Translations under genes and position numbers: made by a program
The notes under the pieces: generated by a model
The model's input: the letters and a program-made list of their open reading frames with translations, nothing else
Databases searched by the model: none
What the model was told of the DNA's origin: nothing
Part shown: positions 8,045-15,988 of the stretch, piece by piece
Layout: each line of letters begins with the position of its first letter
Numbering within the stretch: the stretch's first letter is position 1
Source of the DNA: DT-110 sp030148525
GTDB taxonomy: Bacteria > Bacteroidota > Bacteroidia > Chitinophagales > Saprospiraceae
Assembly: GCA_965227445.1 (NCBI GenBank)
Contig: OZ245751.1
Span: 3,224,001-3,288,000, forward strand
Direction: 5' to 3'
Length of the DNA: 64,000 bases

Positions 8045-8403
8045 GAGCGCTGATCCTCTGGATCGCGCAAAGTAGAAGATCAAACGAAAAGCTAATTCCA
8101 GGAAACGGTATTACGAAATCACCAAACAAGGTGGTGTAACCCCTTGGTGCCCGTGGTCATACATCTTATATACTAGACTCGCCATGGCTTGGTGTCCCAG
8201 TTCGAAGTAATGCCCAGCAAAACTACTTCGTTATCGGTATTTTTTTGGGGAAATTAAACCGGTAAACGGGTTATCAAAAAAGGTCAGAGAAGTCTTTACT
8301 TGAATGGGGAATCAGTTTTCTTACCAAATGTTCGTAAAGCCGGCTCCGTTTATCCCTCTTTCGTTCGACCCTGGTATGTGCGCGATCCGGAGGATCAGCG
8401 CTC
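8045..8403. mobile_element. 359-bp MITE-like element with 25-bp terminal inverted repeats
   Basis: The ends 8045-8069 and 8379-8403 are inverted copies matching at 24 of 25 positions (GAGCGCTGATCCTC at the outer edge, then GGATCGCGCA). The interior has no credible gene but contains another inverted pair around 8200 (cgaagta ... tacttcg). The right third (about 8326-8403) is clearly related to 11641-11764. A non-autonomous palindromic element is the simplest reading; no transposase with matching ends is in the window. Confidence 0.6.
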
Positions 8404-8472
8404 TAATACTCTCCGATTTCCCACCTCCGATTTCCCACCTCCATTCCCTATCTTTCCGGGAAAACTCCATCC

Positions 8473-9627
8473 ATGTCTGATATACGCGTGCGTTCCCGGG
8501 AATTGGATAGCGCCGAGATTTCCTGGTTTGCGCCCATCTGTAATGGTGATTTTGCGCAGATGGGAGTCATGGACGACTTTTACAAAAGCACCTGGGAAAA
8601 TGCCTCGACGATTGTCCGGGAAGCGGATCGCCTGGGGCTGCGGAATGTCCTTTGCCCCTCCTCCTATCAGGTCGGACAGGATACCTGGACCTTTGCCTCC
8701 GCTATCGCTCCCCTGACAAAACGGATTAACCTGCTGACCGCCATCCGCTGTGGCGAAGTTCATCCCCCCATGCTGGCCCGCGCCATTGCGACCCTTGACC
8801 ATATCCTGCGCGGCCGACTAACGATCAATATCATTTCCAGCAACTTGCCCGGAGAAGATTTACCATCGGATGTGCGCTATGCAAGATCACGGGAAGTAAT
8901 CGAGATCCTGAAGCAATCCTGGACCAAAGAGCGGATTGCATTCCGGGGCGACTTCTACCAGGTTGACCTGGATACAGATCCGGTAAAACCCTACCAACAA
9001 TACGGTGGCCCACTGTTGTATTTTGGCGGGTACTCCCCGCCGGGGGTGGATCTGTGTGCCGAACATTGTGACGTATACCTGATGTGGCCGGAAACCGAAG
9101 ACCGTCTGCGTGAACTGATGCGGCAAATGAGTACTAAAGCGGCCGATTACGGACGTGAGGTCGATTTTGGGTTGCGGGTCCACCTGATCGTTCGCGAGAC
9201 CGAGGCCGAAGCTCGCCGGGCAGCGGCCCGGCTAATGGCCCGGCTCGACGAACGATTGGGCACCGACATACGCGAGCGTGCACAGGACGCACGTTCCTAC
9301 GGTGTCGCCCGGCAAGCTGAAATGCGCCAACAAGCCGACCTGGAAGGATTTGTGGAAGACAATCTCTGGACAGGTATCGGGAGGGCACGGTCGGGTTGTG
9401 GCGCGGCCCTGGTGGGTGATCCGGATCAGATCGTGGCTAAGATTCAACGCTACCACGATATGGGTATCCGGTCATTTATCTTTTCCGGATATCCCCAGCT
9501 GGAAGAATTACGACTATTTGCTCGTTATGTGTTACCGCGACTGAAAACGTGCTCGCTGCCTCAAGAATTAGGACGCCGGCCATCGTCCGTACCGGTAACG
9601 CCATTGGGTGCAGCACCCCGAAGATAA
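8473..9627 (+). CDS. LLM-class flavin-dependent monooxygenase (SsuD-like)
   Basis: 384 residues with the fold signature of bacterial-luciferase-like FMNH2-dependent monooxygenases. It starts with SAEISWFAPICNGD and contains RINLLTAIRCGEVHPPMLARAIATLDHIL and GRLTINIISSN, all aligning with alkanesulfonate monooxygenase SsuD. RYARSREVIEILKQSW and the late LVGDPDQIVAKIQRYHDMGIRSFIFSGYPQLEE are also diagnostic. SsuD relatives cleave C-S bonds of sulfonates, but the larger family has many other substrates, so sulfonate use is only suggested. The last 20 residues are not family-like. A sodium/solute symporter gene starts 9 bp downstream, so the pair probably imports and oxidises one substrate. No flavin reductase gene is adjacent. 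Confidence 0.85.
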   Translation: MSDIRVRSRELDSAEISWFAPICNGDFAQMGVMDDFYKSTWENASTIVREADRLGLRNVLCPSSYQVGQDTWTFASAIAPLTKRINLLTAIRCGEVHPPMLARAIATLDHILRGRLTINIISSNLPGEDLPSDVRYARSREVIEILKQSWTKERIAFRGDFYQVDLDTDPVKPYQQYGGPLLYFGGYSPPGVDLCAEHCDVYLMWPETEDRLRELMRQMSTKAADYGREVDFGLRVHLIVRETEAEARRAAARLMARLDERLGTDIRERAQDARSYGVARQAEMRQQADLEGFVEDNLWTGIGRARSGCGAALVGDPDQIVAKIQRYHDMGIRSFIFSGYPQLEELRLFARYVLPRLKTCSLPQELGRRPSSVPVTPLGAAPRR

Positions 9628-9636
9628 TCAGTAGTT

Positions 9637-11190
9637 ATGTGGATAGATTTGGTCATTGTTCTGGCGTACTTTGCCGTCATACTGGGGGCTGCTCTTTCCG
9701 GGCGATCCCGTTTATCAATCAGTAGCGAGGAGTATTTCCTGAGTTCCCGGAACCTACGCTGGCCGTCTATTGCTATCTCTACGATCGCAACCAACGTTCA
9801 GGGCTACCAGTTTTTGGGGATGATGGGTTCAGCCTACCTGTACGGGCTGGCCCAGGCGAACCTGGAGATCAATGCTATCACCGGCCTGTGGATGGCCGCT
9901 TTCATCTTTGTCCCCCTGTATCTGAAGGACCGAATTATTACCATTACCCAATTTATTCAAAAGCGGTTGGGACGCAAGGTCGCCCTGTTCTACTCACTGG
10001 CGAATTTGCTTATTTTTTCCACCATCGGTCTTGGTGCCGCTCTGTTCTGGGGGGCCTACGCAGCAGAATTGGTGTTTGGTGATTTCCTGGTGTTTATGGG
10101 ACCAGACCGCCTCACCCGAGTGGCCGTATTGGTCGTTGTACTTGGTGTTTTTTCGGCCATCTATACGTGGTTTGGCGGACTCAGCGCCGTCGTCAGGACC
10201 GATTTGATACAGTTTGGTATCCTGACACTGGGTGGCATTATCGTTTTGTCGATCGCCATTCGGGAATTGGGTGGTTGGGACCAACTATACCAACAAACGG
10301 GCGACCTCATGCATTTGCATCTTCCGGCCGATCACCCTACCCTGCCCTGGACGCTGATGCTGGGATTATTTTTGCTTAATATCAACTATTGGTGTGCCAA
10401 TCAGAGCGTGGTCCAACGCAGCCTGGCGGCCCGCTCTCTGGCTCAGGCCCAGGCCGGCCTGCTGGTGGGTGGCCTGATGAAGGTATTTATGGCCGTTATT
10501 ATCATCGTACCCGGCATTGCCTTGGCAGGTATCCTTGGTGACCAGCCACTTTCCGAACCCGACCAGACCTTCCCCTACCTGGTCCGTAATTTTTTGCCGG
10601 CCGGTTTGCGCGGACTTATTCTGTGCGCGCTTTTTGCCTCACTGATGAGTACCGTTGATTCCACCTTCAATTCACTGGCAACCCTGTGGTCGATCGATAT
10701 TTATCAGGGTTACCTGAACCCGGAAGCCACCGATGCCCAACTCGTCAGTGCTGGTCGCCGGACCATCCTGTTTACCCTGCTCACCGGTATCACCATGGGA
10801 TGCGTTTTGCTGTATCTGAAATTTGAAAATCCTCAGGCAGCCTTTACCCACACCCTTAATGAATTACGATACTACATCAACTGCGGTATCGTGGTCATTA
10901 TCTGTACGGCCGCCTTCCTGGTTAAGCCTGCTCACCGGTTGACCCTGATTGCCTTTCTGAGTACCGTTCCTCTGCAACTCTTCCTGAAGTATGCCTTCCC
11001 CGAAATGAACTATTTCGTACGTGCCCAATGGGTCATCCTGGGTGGCTTAGCCATCGTGGTCATTCCAGCCTTACGGCAAAAAGCGGTGCGCCCCTGGTCA
11101 GGTCTGGTCCAATACGCCGATACCCGTCTGGAACGTTTTGGGTATGCCTTGCTGGTTCTGCTGGTAGCTTGTCATCTGATCTTTTCGTAG
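9637..11190 (+). CDS. Sodium:solute symporter (SSS) family transporter
   Basis: A 517-residue inner-membrane protein with about 13-14 hydrophobic segments. The N-terminus (DLVIVLAYFAVILGAALSGR, then SSEEYFLSSRNLRWPSIAIS) and the stretch ALFASLMSTVDSTFNSLATL, whose Ser/Thr residues belong to the Na2 sodium site, place it in the SSS family. Substrates in the family include sugars, sialic acid, amino acids and carboxylates. The gene is 9 bp downstream of the flavin monooxygenase and surely cotranscribed, so it probably imports that enzyme's substrate. It is followed by a 570-bp repeat-rich spacer. Confidence 0.9.
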   Translation: MWIDLVIVLAYFAVILGAALSGRSRLSISSEEYFLSSRNLRWPSIAISTIATNVQGYQFLGMMGSAYLYGLAQANLEINAITGLWMAAFIFVPLYLKDRIITITQFIQKRLGRKVALFYSLANLLIFSTIGLGAALFWGAYAAELVFGDFLVFMGPDRLTRVAVLVVVLGVFSAIYTWFGGLSAVVRTDLIQFGILTLGGIIVLSIAIRELGGWDQLYQQTGDLMHLHLPADHPTLPWTLMLGLFLLNINYWCANQSVVQRSLAARSLAQAQAGLLVGGLMKVFMAVIIIVPGIALAGILGDQPLSEPDQTFPYLVRNFLPAGLRGLILCALFASLMSTVDSTFNSLATLWSIDIYQGYLNPEATDAQLVSAGRRTILFTLLTGITMGCVLLYLKFENPQAAFTHTLNELRYYINCGIVVIICTAAFLVKPAHRLTLIAFLSTVPLQLFLKYAFPEMNYFVRAQWVILGGLAIVVIPALRQKAVRPWSGLVQYADTRLERFGYALLVLLVACHLIFS

Positions 11191-11256
11191 TGGTATAAAT
11201 CGATTTTTTCACTTTGACCAGGATTATTAATTGAAGCATAGAAGGGACGATCTCGG

Positions 11257-11615
11257 TAGTGCCGCGGATCAATAATCATTAAAGTCGATCGGTCCTTTGG
11301 AGGGCGAACACATTGCGTACCTATACCGCTTCCGAAAAGGTTTGGCAAAGCCCAAACCTTTTCACGCGAGTATATACTCGACTCGAAGTGGTTTGGTGTT
11401 CCAAACCACTTCGTTGTCGGTATAACGGCACGCTCGGCAACTTTTCCGTTTATGTTTCTACCCATATTCTACCCCTAAAGGGGCTCCTGCAGGGTCCCGT
11501 TAGGGACCAGATATGGGTAGAAATTATAATCGGACAAGAAAAAACCGTGCCGTTAGGTACGGAATATAAGATTGCGTTTTCTTCGAAGAATAAATAATCT
11601 TGAACCGCGGCGCTA
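11257..11615. mobile_element. Nested palindromic element, copy 1
   Basis: A 359-bp region built of inverted repeats inside inverted repeats. The outermost pair is TAGTGCCGCGG (11257) against CCGCGGCGCTA (ending 11615). Next come GTACCTA (11318) / TAGGTAC (11554) and TAACGGCACG / CGTGCCGTTA. Inside lie TTTCTACCCATAT (11455-11467) / ATATGGGTAGAAA (11511-11523) and two small hairpins. One arm is enlarged by a further module (about 11322-11425) holding three hairpins: 11335-11362, the palindrome 11367-11380, and 13-bp perfect arms 11384-11396/11401-11413. Related copies lie at 47678-48637. No convincing protein is encoded. Confidence 0.65.
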
Positions 11616-11640
11616 GAGAGATCGCACATTGGTAAATTAG

Positions 11641-11764
11641 TCTTCTTACCAATTGTTCGTAAAACCTTTGCCGGTCTTACTTTTTTCGATCGACTTTGGT
11701 ATGTGCGCGATCCAGCCTCGCCTACACCCTTACGGGCTTCAGCGGCCGCAGGAGGATCAGCGCT
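11641..11764. repeat. Half-copy of the 8-kb element with a 37-bp insertion
   Basis: Matches the right part of the 8045-8403 element (TTCTTACCAA, TGTTCGTAAA, GGTATGTGCGCGATCC and the end GGAGGATCAGCGCTC). Exactly between GATCC and GGAGG it carries 37 extra bases (11714-11750) of the REP-like GC-rich palindrome family. The end of the element also supplies the last codons and stop codon of the leftward transporter gene at 11757. Confidence 0.6.
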
Positions 11765-12647
11765 CCTTTTCGATCCGTCTACTGGCGGACAACCAGCGCG
11801 CAATGAATGCAAAAGCCGTCGTCGTAAAAAACGAAAACAGCGCAAAGACCAGCACCGGCTTAGTCATATCGTTATTGCCGATCATGGTGCCGGTTACCAG
11901 CAAGGCCAGGGTAGTATTTTGCAGGCCGACCTCAATACCGATGGTGACGTTTTGGTTGAAAGGTAGTTTTGCCCAACGCCCAACAAGGAATGGCAATATC
12001 AGTGCCACCAGGTGCATTCCGAAGGCGATGGGAAAAATGAACATAATATCATCGCGGGTAAGGCCACTTCCCCCCGACTGCTCGTCGGCAAAAAACTTAA
12101 TGGCAAAAACGATCCCCAGTAATACCACATTGATGTACTTCAGGGGCGACTCAATCTTTCCCGATAAAACGGGAAAACGGCGATGAAATAACAACCCGAG
12201 TCCAGCCGGTACCAAAATCACCAGAAATACCTCCCGTAAGGTCGTCCAAAAGCCAAGTGTTACGGCAGTCTGATCCTCCAGAAAGACCGGCAGGCCAACC
12301 GAGGTAAAGAACGGAATACTGAACAGGATCAGGAAGCTGTTAATACTGGTCAGGGATATGGATAAAGCTACATCCCCTTTCACCAGATAAGAGATGAAAT
12401 TAGACGTTGTTCCACCCGGGCAAAGTAACAGGATGAATAATCCAGCCTGATAATAGGGAGTGAGGCTGGTCAGCGGCAGGAGAGTCAGTCCCAGCAAGGG
12501 TAAAAACACCATTTGCAGGACCAGACCGATAAGCACGGCTTTGGGGCGTTGAAAGATCTGCCGGTAATCCCCTACCGTAAGACTACTTCCAATTCCGAAC
12601 ATGATCAATCCCAGGACCAGGCTCAATAAAATGTCGATGTACGCCAT
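11757..12647 (-). CDS. Bile acid:sodium symporter (BASS/SBF) family transporter
   Basis: 296 residues and about nine to ten membrane segments. LLCPGGTTSNFISYLVKGDVALSISLT is the family's crossover region with the sodium-binding GG/N residues, and GIEVGLQNTTLALLV is the second helix-break motif. Substrates in bacteria include bile acids, pantoate and other organic anions; none can be assigned here. The final residues (RRIEKER) and TGA stop are encoded by the terminal repeat of the neighbouring element, so the natural C-terminus may have been altered by that insertion. A terminator-like hairpin lies about 50 bp upstream of the start on the same strand, suggesting an attenuated leader. Confidence 0.9.
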   Translation of the reverse strand: MAYIDILLSLVLGLIMFGIGSSLTVGDYRQIFQRPKAVLIGLVLQMVFLPLLGLTLLPLTSLTPYYQAGLFILLLCPGGTTSNFISYLVKGDVALSISLTSINSFLILFSIPFFTSVGLPVFLEDQTAVTLGFWTTLREVFLVILVPAGLGLLFHRRFPVLSGKIESPLKYINVVLLGIVFAIKFFADEQSGGSGLTRDDIMFIFPIAFGMHLVALILPFLVGRWAKLPFNQNVTIGIEVGLQNTTLALLVTGTMIGNNDMTKPVLVFALFSFFTTTAFAFIARWLSASRRIEKER

Positions 12648-12698
12648 GCGTTGTTTGCTGTGAAAACCGATCTGATCACAAAATGATCGAAAATAGAT

Positions 12699-12728
12699 AA
12701 AAAAACGGGAGCCGAAATCGGCTCCCGT
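12699..12728 (-). terminator. Terminator-like hairpin upstream of the BASS transporter gene
   Basis: Read on the minus strand, ACGGGAGCCGA (12728-12718) pairs perfectly with its complement (12715-12705) and is followed by a run of seven T (12705-12699). It is a textbook intrinsic terminator, but no gene precedes it on that strand. It lies 52 bp before the transporter ATG, the position expected of an attenuator in a 5' leader. No known riboswitch consensus was recognised in 12730-12930. Confidence 0.6.
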
Positions 12729-12934
12729 GTTTGCCCTATTTTGGGAATAGGGAACAAGAGGGAATTGAATATTGATTCAAAAATAGGAATATAGTTTTTG
12801 AATTGCCAAAAATGATGGACCTAAATGAGGCATTTCTGAGTCAAACCGGAGTGAAGACTACGCAGCGAATTTTCGCTAATTTTCTTCCCCAAATTCGATA
12901 AATCCTGTATATTCCCTATTAAAACAGACACACC

Positions 12935-14740
12935 ATGGCCCGAAAATACATATGTATGGACACACTCCGCTTTTTGCTGCATGATGTCCATACCATCCAG
13001 GATCTTTTTGCCTACGAGCGCTATCAGGATTTTTCCACTGAAGAGGTCGATATGCTGCTTTCCGCAGCTAAAGACCTGGCCGATCAACACTATTTTCCGC
13101 ACTTTAAGAGTATGGACGAACACGGTGTGGTCTACGAGGATGGAGAGGTGACCACCCCTCCCGAACTCGGCGACATCATTCGGGCCACCGCCGAAGGAGG
13201 CTGGATCGGGGGGAATGATTCCCCCGAAAATGGCGGCATGAACCTGCCCGAGATGGTCTTTGGAATAGCCCAGATGATCTTCCAGGCGGCCAACAACAGT
13301 GCGCAGGGGTATATCGGACTCACTACGGGTAGTGCCCGACTCATCACCTCTTTTGGCAGCCAGGAACTGATCGACACCTACGTGCCGCATATGTTCGAGG
13401 GGCGCTGGCAGGGAACCATGGCACTCACCGAACCTCAGGCGGGTTCCTCCCTCTCCGATATTGTTACCAGCGCCACGCCCACCAATGACGGCCACTATCA
13501 TATCAAGGGCCAGAAGATCTTTATTTCTGCCGGACAACACCAGCACAGCGAGAATTTCGTGCACCTGACCCTGGCCCGCATCGACGGTGCCCCGGCCGGC
13601 ACCAAAGGAATTTCCCTCTTTGTCGTACCTAAGTACATACCGGACTCCGATGGAGCACTTTCCGATAACAATGTTTTTTGTGCCGGCGACTACCAGAAAA
13701 TGGGGCAACGCGGATACGCGACCACCCACCTGGTTTTCGGCGAAGACCAGCCGACGAAAGGATTTTTAGTGGGCGAACCCCATAAAGGCCTCCTCTACAT
13801 GTTCCAAATGATGAACGAAGCGCGTATTGCCGTAGGACAAACGGCTTCCGGAGTCGCCTCCGCTGCCTATTACGCCTCCCTGCAGTACGCCAAAGAACGC
13901 CCGCAAGGTCGGCTTTTAGAGCAGAAAAAAAACCTGGACCAGGACCAGACCCTCATCATCAATCACCCGGACGTTCGGCGCATGTTGTTCACGCAAAAGG
14001 CTGTAGTGGAAGGCTGTTTCAGCCTGGCCGCCGAATGCCTGAAATTGGCAGATCTAATCCACGTTACGCCAAAAGAAGATCGCAAAGACCACTTCCTTTT
14101 ACTCGACCTGCTCACACCAATCATGAAGACCTATCCTTCCGAAATGGGGCAAAAATCGGTGTCCCTCGGACTCCAGGTTTTAGGTGGATACGGCTACACT
14201 ATGGATTTTGACCTCCAACAGTACTACCGGGACATTCGCATCATGGCCATCTACGAGGGTACTACCGGGATCCAATCTCTCGATTTACTTGGTCGAAAAA
14301 TGACCATTGAAAACGGTAAGGCAGCACAACTGCTCACCGAAAAAGTACAGGCAACCATACAGGAAGCTCTCACCTATGACGAACTGAAGCCCCATGCTAA
14401 AGAACTGGGGCAGGCTATGGAGCGCATGGGAGGCGTGGTCCAACACCTTATGCCCTACGCCATGCGTGGCGAGTTAACCCGCTTCCTGGCTGACGCCACC
14501 CTTTTTATGGAAATGGCATGTCACACCGTGATTGCCTGGCAATGGCTGAAGATGGGCATACAGGCAAAACAGGCCCTATTGAGTAATGAAGATGCGCATC
14601 CGGCGGCTTTTTACGAAAGTAAACTACAGACGATGCGGTTCTTCTATCGCTACGAGCTACCTAAAACGGTGAGCCTGCAACGCACCCTCACCGACCCTCA
14701 GCAACTGACCGTAGGGGAAGTGGAACAAGCGCTGATGTAA
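12935..14740 (+). CDS. Acyl-CoA dehydrogenase, 600-residue type with C-terminal extension
   Basis: Flavoprotein oxidising an acyl-CoA thioester to the enoyl-CoA, passing electrons to ETF. MALTEPQAGSSLSDI is the FAD/acyl-binding motif of the middle domain. GGYGYTMDFDLQQYYRDIR and AIYEGTTGIQSLDLLGRK form the C-terminal helical domain, with the probable catalytic base Glu441. At 601 residues with a roughly 130-residue extra C-terminal domain it belongs with the FadE/DmdC-like long dehydrogenases, not the 380-residue short-chain type. DmdC acts on 3-methylmercaptopropionyl-CoA, but fatty acyl-CoA is equally likely here. It is monocistronic, with a heptad-repeat block beyond the stop. Confidence 0.9.
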   Translation: MARKYICMDTLRFLLHDVHTIQDLFAYERYQDFSTEEVDMLLSAAKDLADQHYFPHFKSMDEHGVVYEDGEVTTPPELGDIIRATAEGGWIGGNDSPENGGMNLPEMVFGIAQMIFQAANNSAQGYIGLTTGSARLITSFGSQELIDTYVPHMFEGRWQGTMALTEPQAGSSLSDIVTSATPTNDGHYHIKGQKIFISAGQHQHSENFVHLTLARIDGAPAGTKGISLFVVPKYIPDSDGALSDNNVFCAGDYQKMGQRGYATTHLVFGEDQPTKGFLVGEPHKGLLYMFQMMNEARIAVGQTASGVASAAYYASLQYAKERPQGRLLEQKKNLDQDQTLIINHPDVRRMLFTQKAVVEGCFSLAAECLKLADLIHVTPKEDRKDHFLLLDLLTPIMKTYPSEMGQKSVSLGLQVLGGYGYTMDFDLQQYYRDIRIMAIYEGTTGIQSLDLLGRKMTIENGKAAQLLTEKVQATIQEALTYDELKPHAKELGQAMERMGGVVQHLMPYAMRGELTRFLADATLFMEMACHTVIAWQWLKMGIQAKQALLSNEDAHPAAFYESKLQTMRFFYRYELPKTVSLQRTLTDPQQLTVGEVEQALM

Positions 14741-15004
14741 GTGTGAAGTGAGCGCAGAGTGCAGGGACTGAAGGGAAGGGCTAAGAGCGTGTTTGGGATT
14801 TATCCTTTGGACTGCAAATGTCTATTATACCGACAACGAACCACTGGAAAGATTGGACGGTTGTTGACTTTACTCCCACCGCTGAAGCGGATGGGCTTAT
14901 ACTGCCAACTGCCCACCCTTTGGCGAAAGCCAAGAAAACCCAACCACATTCATCATTCATCATTGAACACTCACGCCCGCCATAGTTTCAACGGAGGCGG
15001 GGAG
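14741..15004. other. Gene-free spacer with REP-like sequence
   Basis: No credible gene. The spacer holds one copy of the mini-hairpin word (GGCGAAAGCC, 14922-14931), the low-complexity phrase catcattcatcattgaac at about 14949, and a GC-rich imperfect palindrome at 14974-15002 (CGCCCGCC ... GGAGGCGGGG) resembling the ends of the REP-like family. It runs directly into the heptad block. Confidence 0.4.
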
Positions 15005-15136
15005 CACTGCCAACTGGAGACTGCCAACTGGTGACTGCCAACTGGTGACTGCCAACTGGTGACTGACAACTGAAGACTGCCAACTGAAGACTGCCAACTG
15101 AAGACTGCCAACTGAAGACTGGTGACTGGAGACTGT
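15005..15136. repeat. Degenerate 7-bp tandem repeat, about 19 units
   Basis: Alternating heptads GACTGCC and AACTGGT/AACTGAA run for about 130 bp, giving an apparent 14-bp period. The block lies between the convergent acyl-CoA dehydrogenase and patatin genes. Units vary by one or two bases, so the tract is old or imperfectly copied. Confidence 0.75.
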
Positions 15137-15167
15137 TATAAAATCGGACATAACCTCCGGTTTCCAA

Positions 15168-15950
15168 TTATTCCCCGGCTTTTTCAGCCAACTTTTTCAG
15201 TGCATCGTGATGACGTTTGGCTTCCTCGTACCCTACAGTAAACAGGTCATCCACATTATCCCTTTGGAACAGGGGGAATTTAATAGCCTCTTCGGGTGCT
15301 AAAAAGACCGAACAAAAGTCTTTTTGACGTATGGACTGTTGCCGGGTGGCCAACTCAAAGGTACGCTTCAGGACTTCGTAGGTATTATCGACCTGTTCCG
15401 GTTTTACGGCGTTGATCGGATTGACGTTGGAGCCGATAACCACATCAACCTTTTTAGCGAGCACATCAGCGGGGATGTTATTGAATACGCCTCCGTCCAC
15501 CAGTAAGCGGTCGTTTATCTCCACGGGGGCAAAGATACCGGGAAAAGCAGCCGATGCCAACACACTTTCTACGATGGAACCCGATGTCAGGTGAACCTCT
15601 TCTCCTGCCAGTAAATCAGTAGCAACGATGATTAATTCCCGCTCAAGGGTATCGAAATTATCCTCCTCAAAGTAGGGCGTAAGTTGATCGCTGAACTTTG
15701 GTGTATTTAATAATCCAGGACCATTCCAACGCAGGAGGCTTATCTCAAAAAGCTCCGTTTCCTTGAAAACCTGCAAGATACCTTCGGGGGTTTTACCGGC
15801 GGCATACAAAGACCCCACTATGGCTCCCGCACTGGTGCCGGCGACGTGGGATATATTCAAGTCAATTTCTTCCAAATATTGTAAAACGCCAACGTGGGCC
15901 ACTCCCCGATAACCGCCTCCCGAAAGGGCAATACCAATTTGTCGACTCAT
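15168..15950 (-). CDS. Patatin-like phospholipase (RssA/NTE type)
   Basis: A 260-residue lipid acyl hydrolase of the bacterial patatin family. GIALSGGGYRGVAHVGVL at residues 6-23 is the oxyanion-hole glycine loop. GTSAG carries the nucleophile Ser40, and LLVDGGVFNNIP supplies Asp152 of the Ser-Asp dyad. No signal peptide is visible, so it is probably cytoplasmic or membrane-associated; family members deacylate phospholipids or lysophospholipids. It starts 38 bp from, and is divergent to, the CorA gene, so the two share a short promoter region. Confidence 0.92.
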   Translation of the reverse strand: MSRQIGIALSGGGYRGVAHVGVLQYLEEIDLNISHVAGTSAGAIVGSLYAAGKTPEGILQVFKETELFEISLLRWNGPGLLNTPKFSDQLTPYFEEDNFDTLERELIIVATDLLAGEEVHLTSGSIVESVLASAAFPGIFAPVEINDRLLVDGGVFNNIPADVLAKKVDVVIGSNVNPINAVKPEQVDNTYEVLKRTFELATRQQSIRQKDFCSVFLAPEEAIKFPLFQRDNVDDLFTVGYEEAKRHHDALKKLAEKAGE

Positions 15951-15988
15951 TAAAAGTAGTTTTTACTAAAATTAGTACTTTACTCGCT

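Noticed and set aside
15005..15136. Possible CRISPR array
   Set aside because: The period is 7 bp with no unique spacers and there are no cas genes; it is a degenerate tandem repeat.
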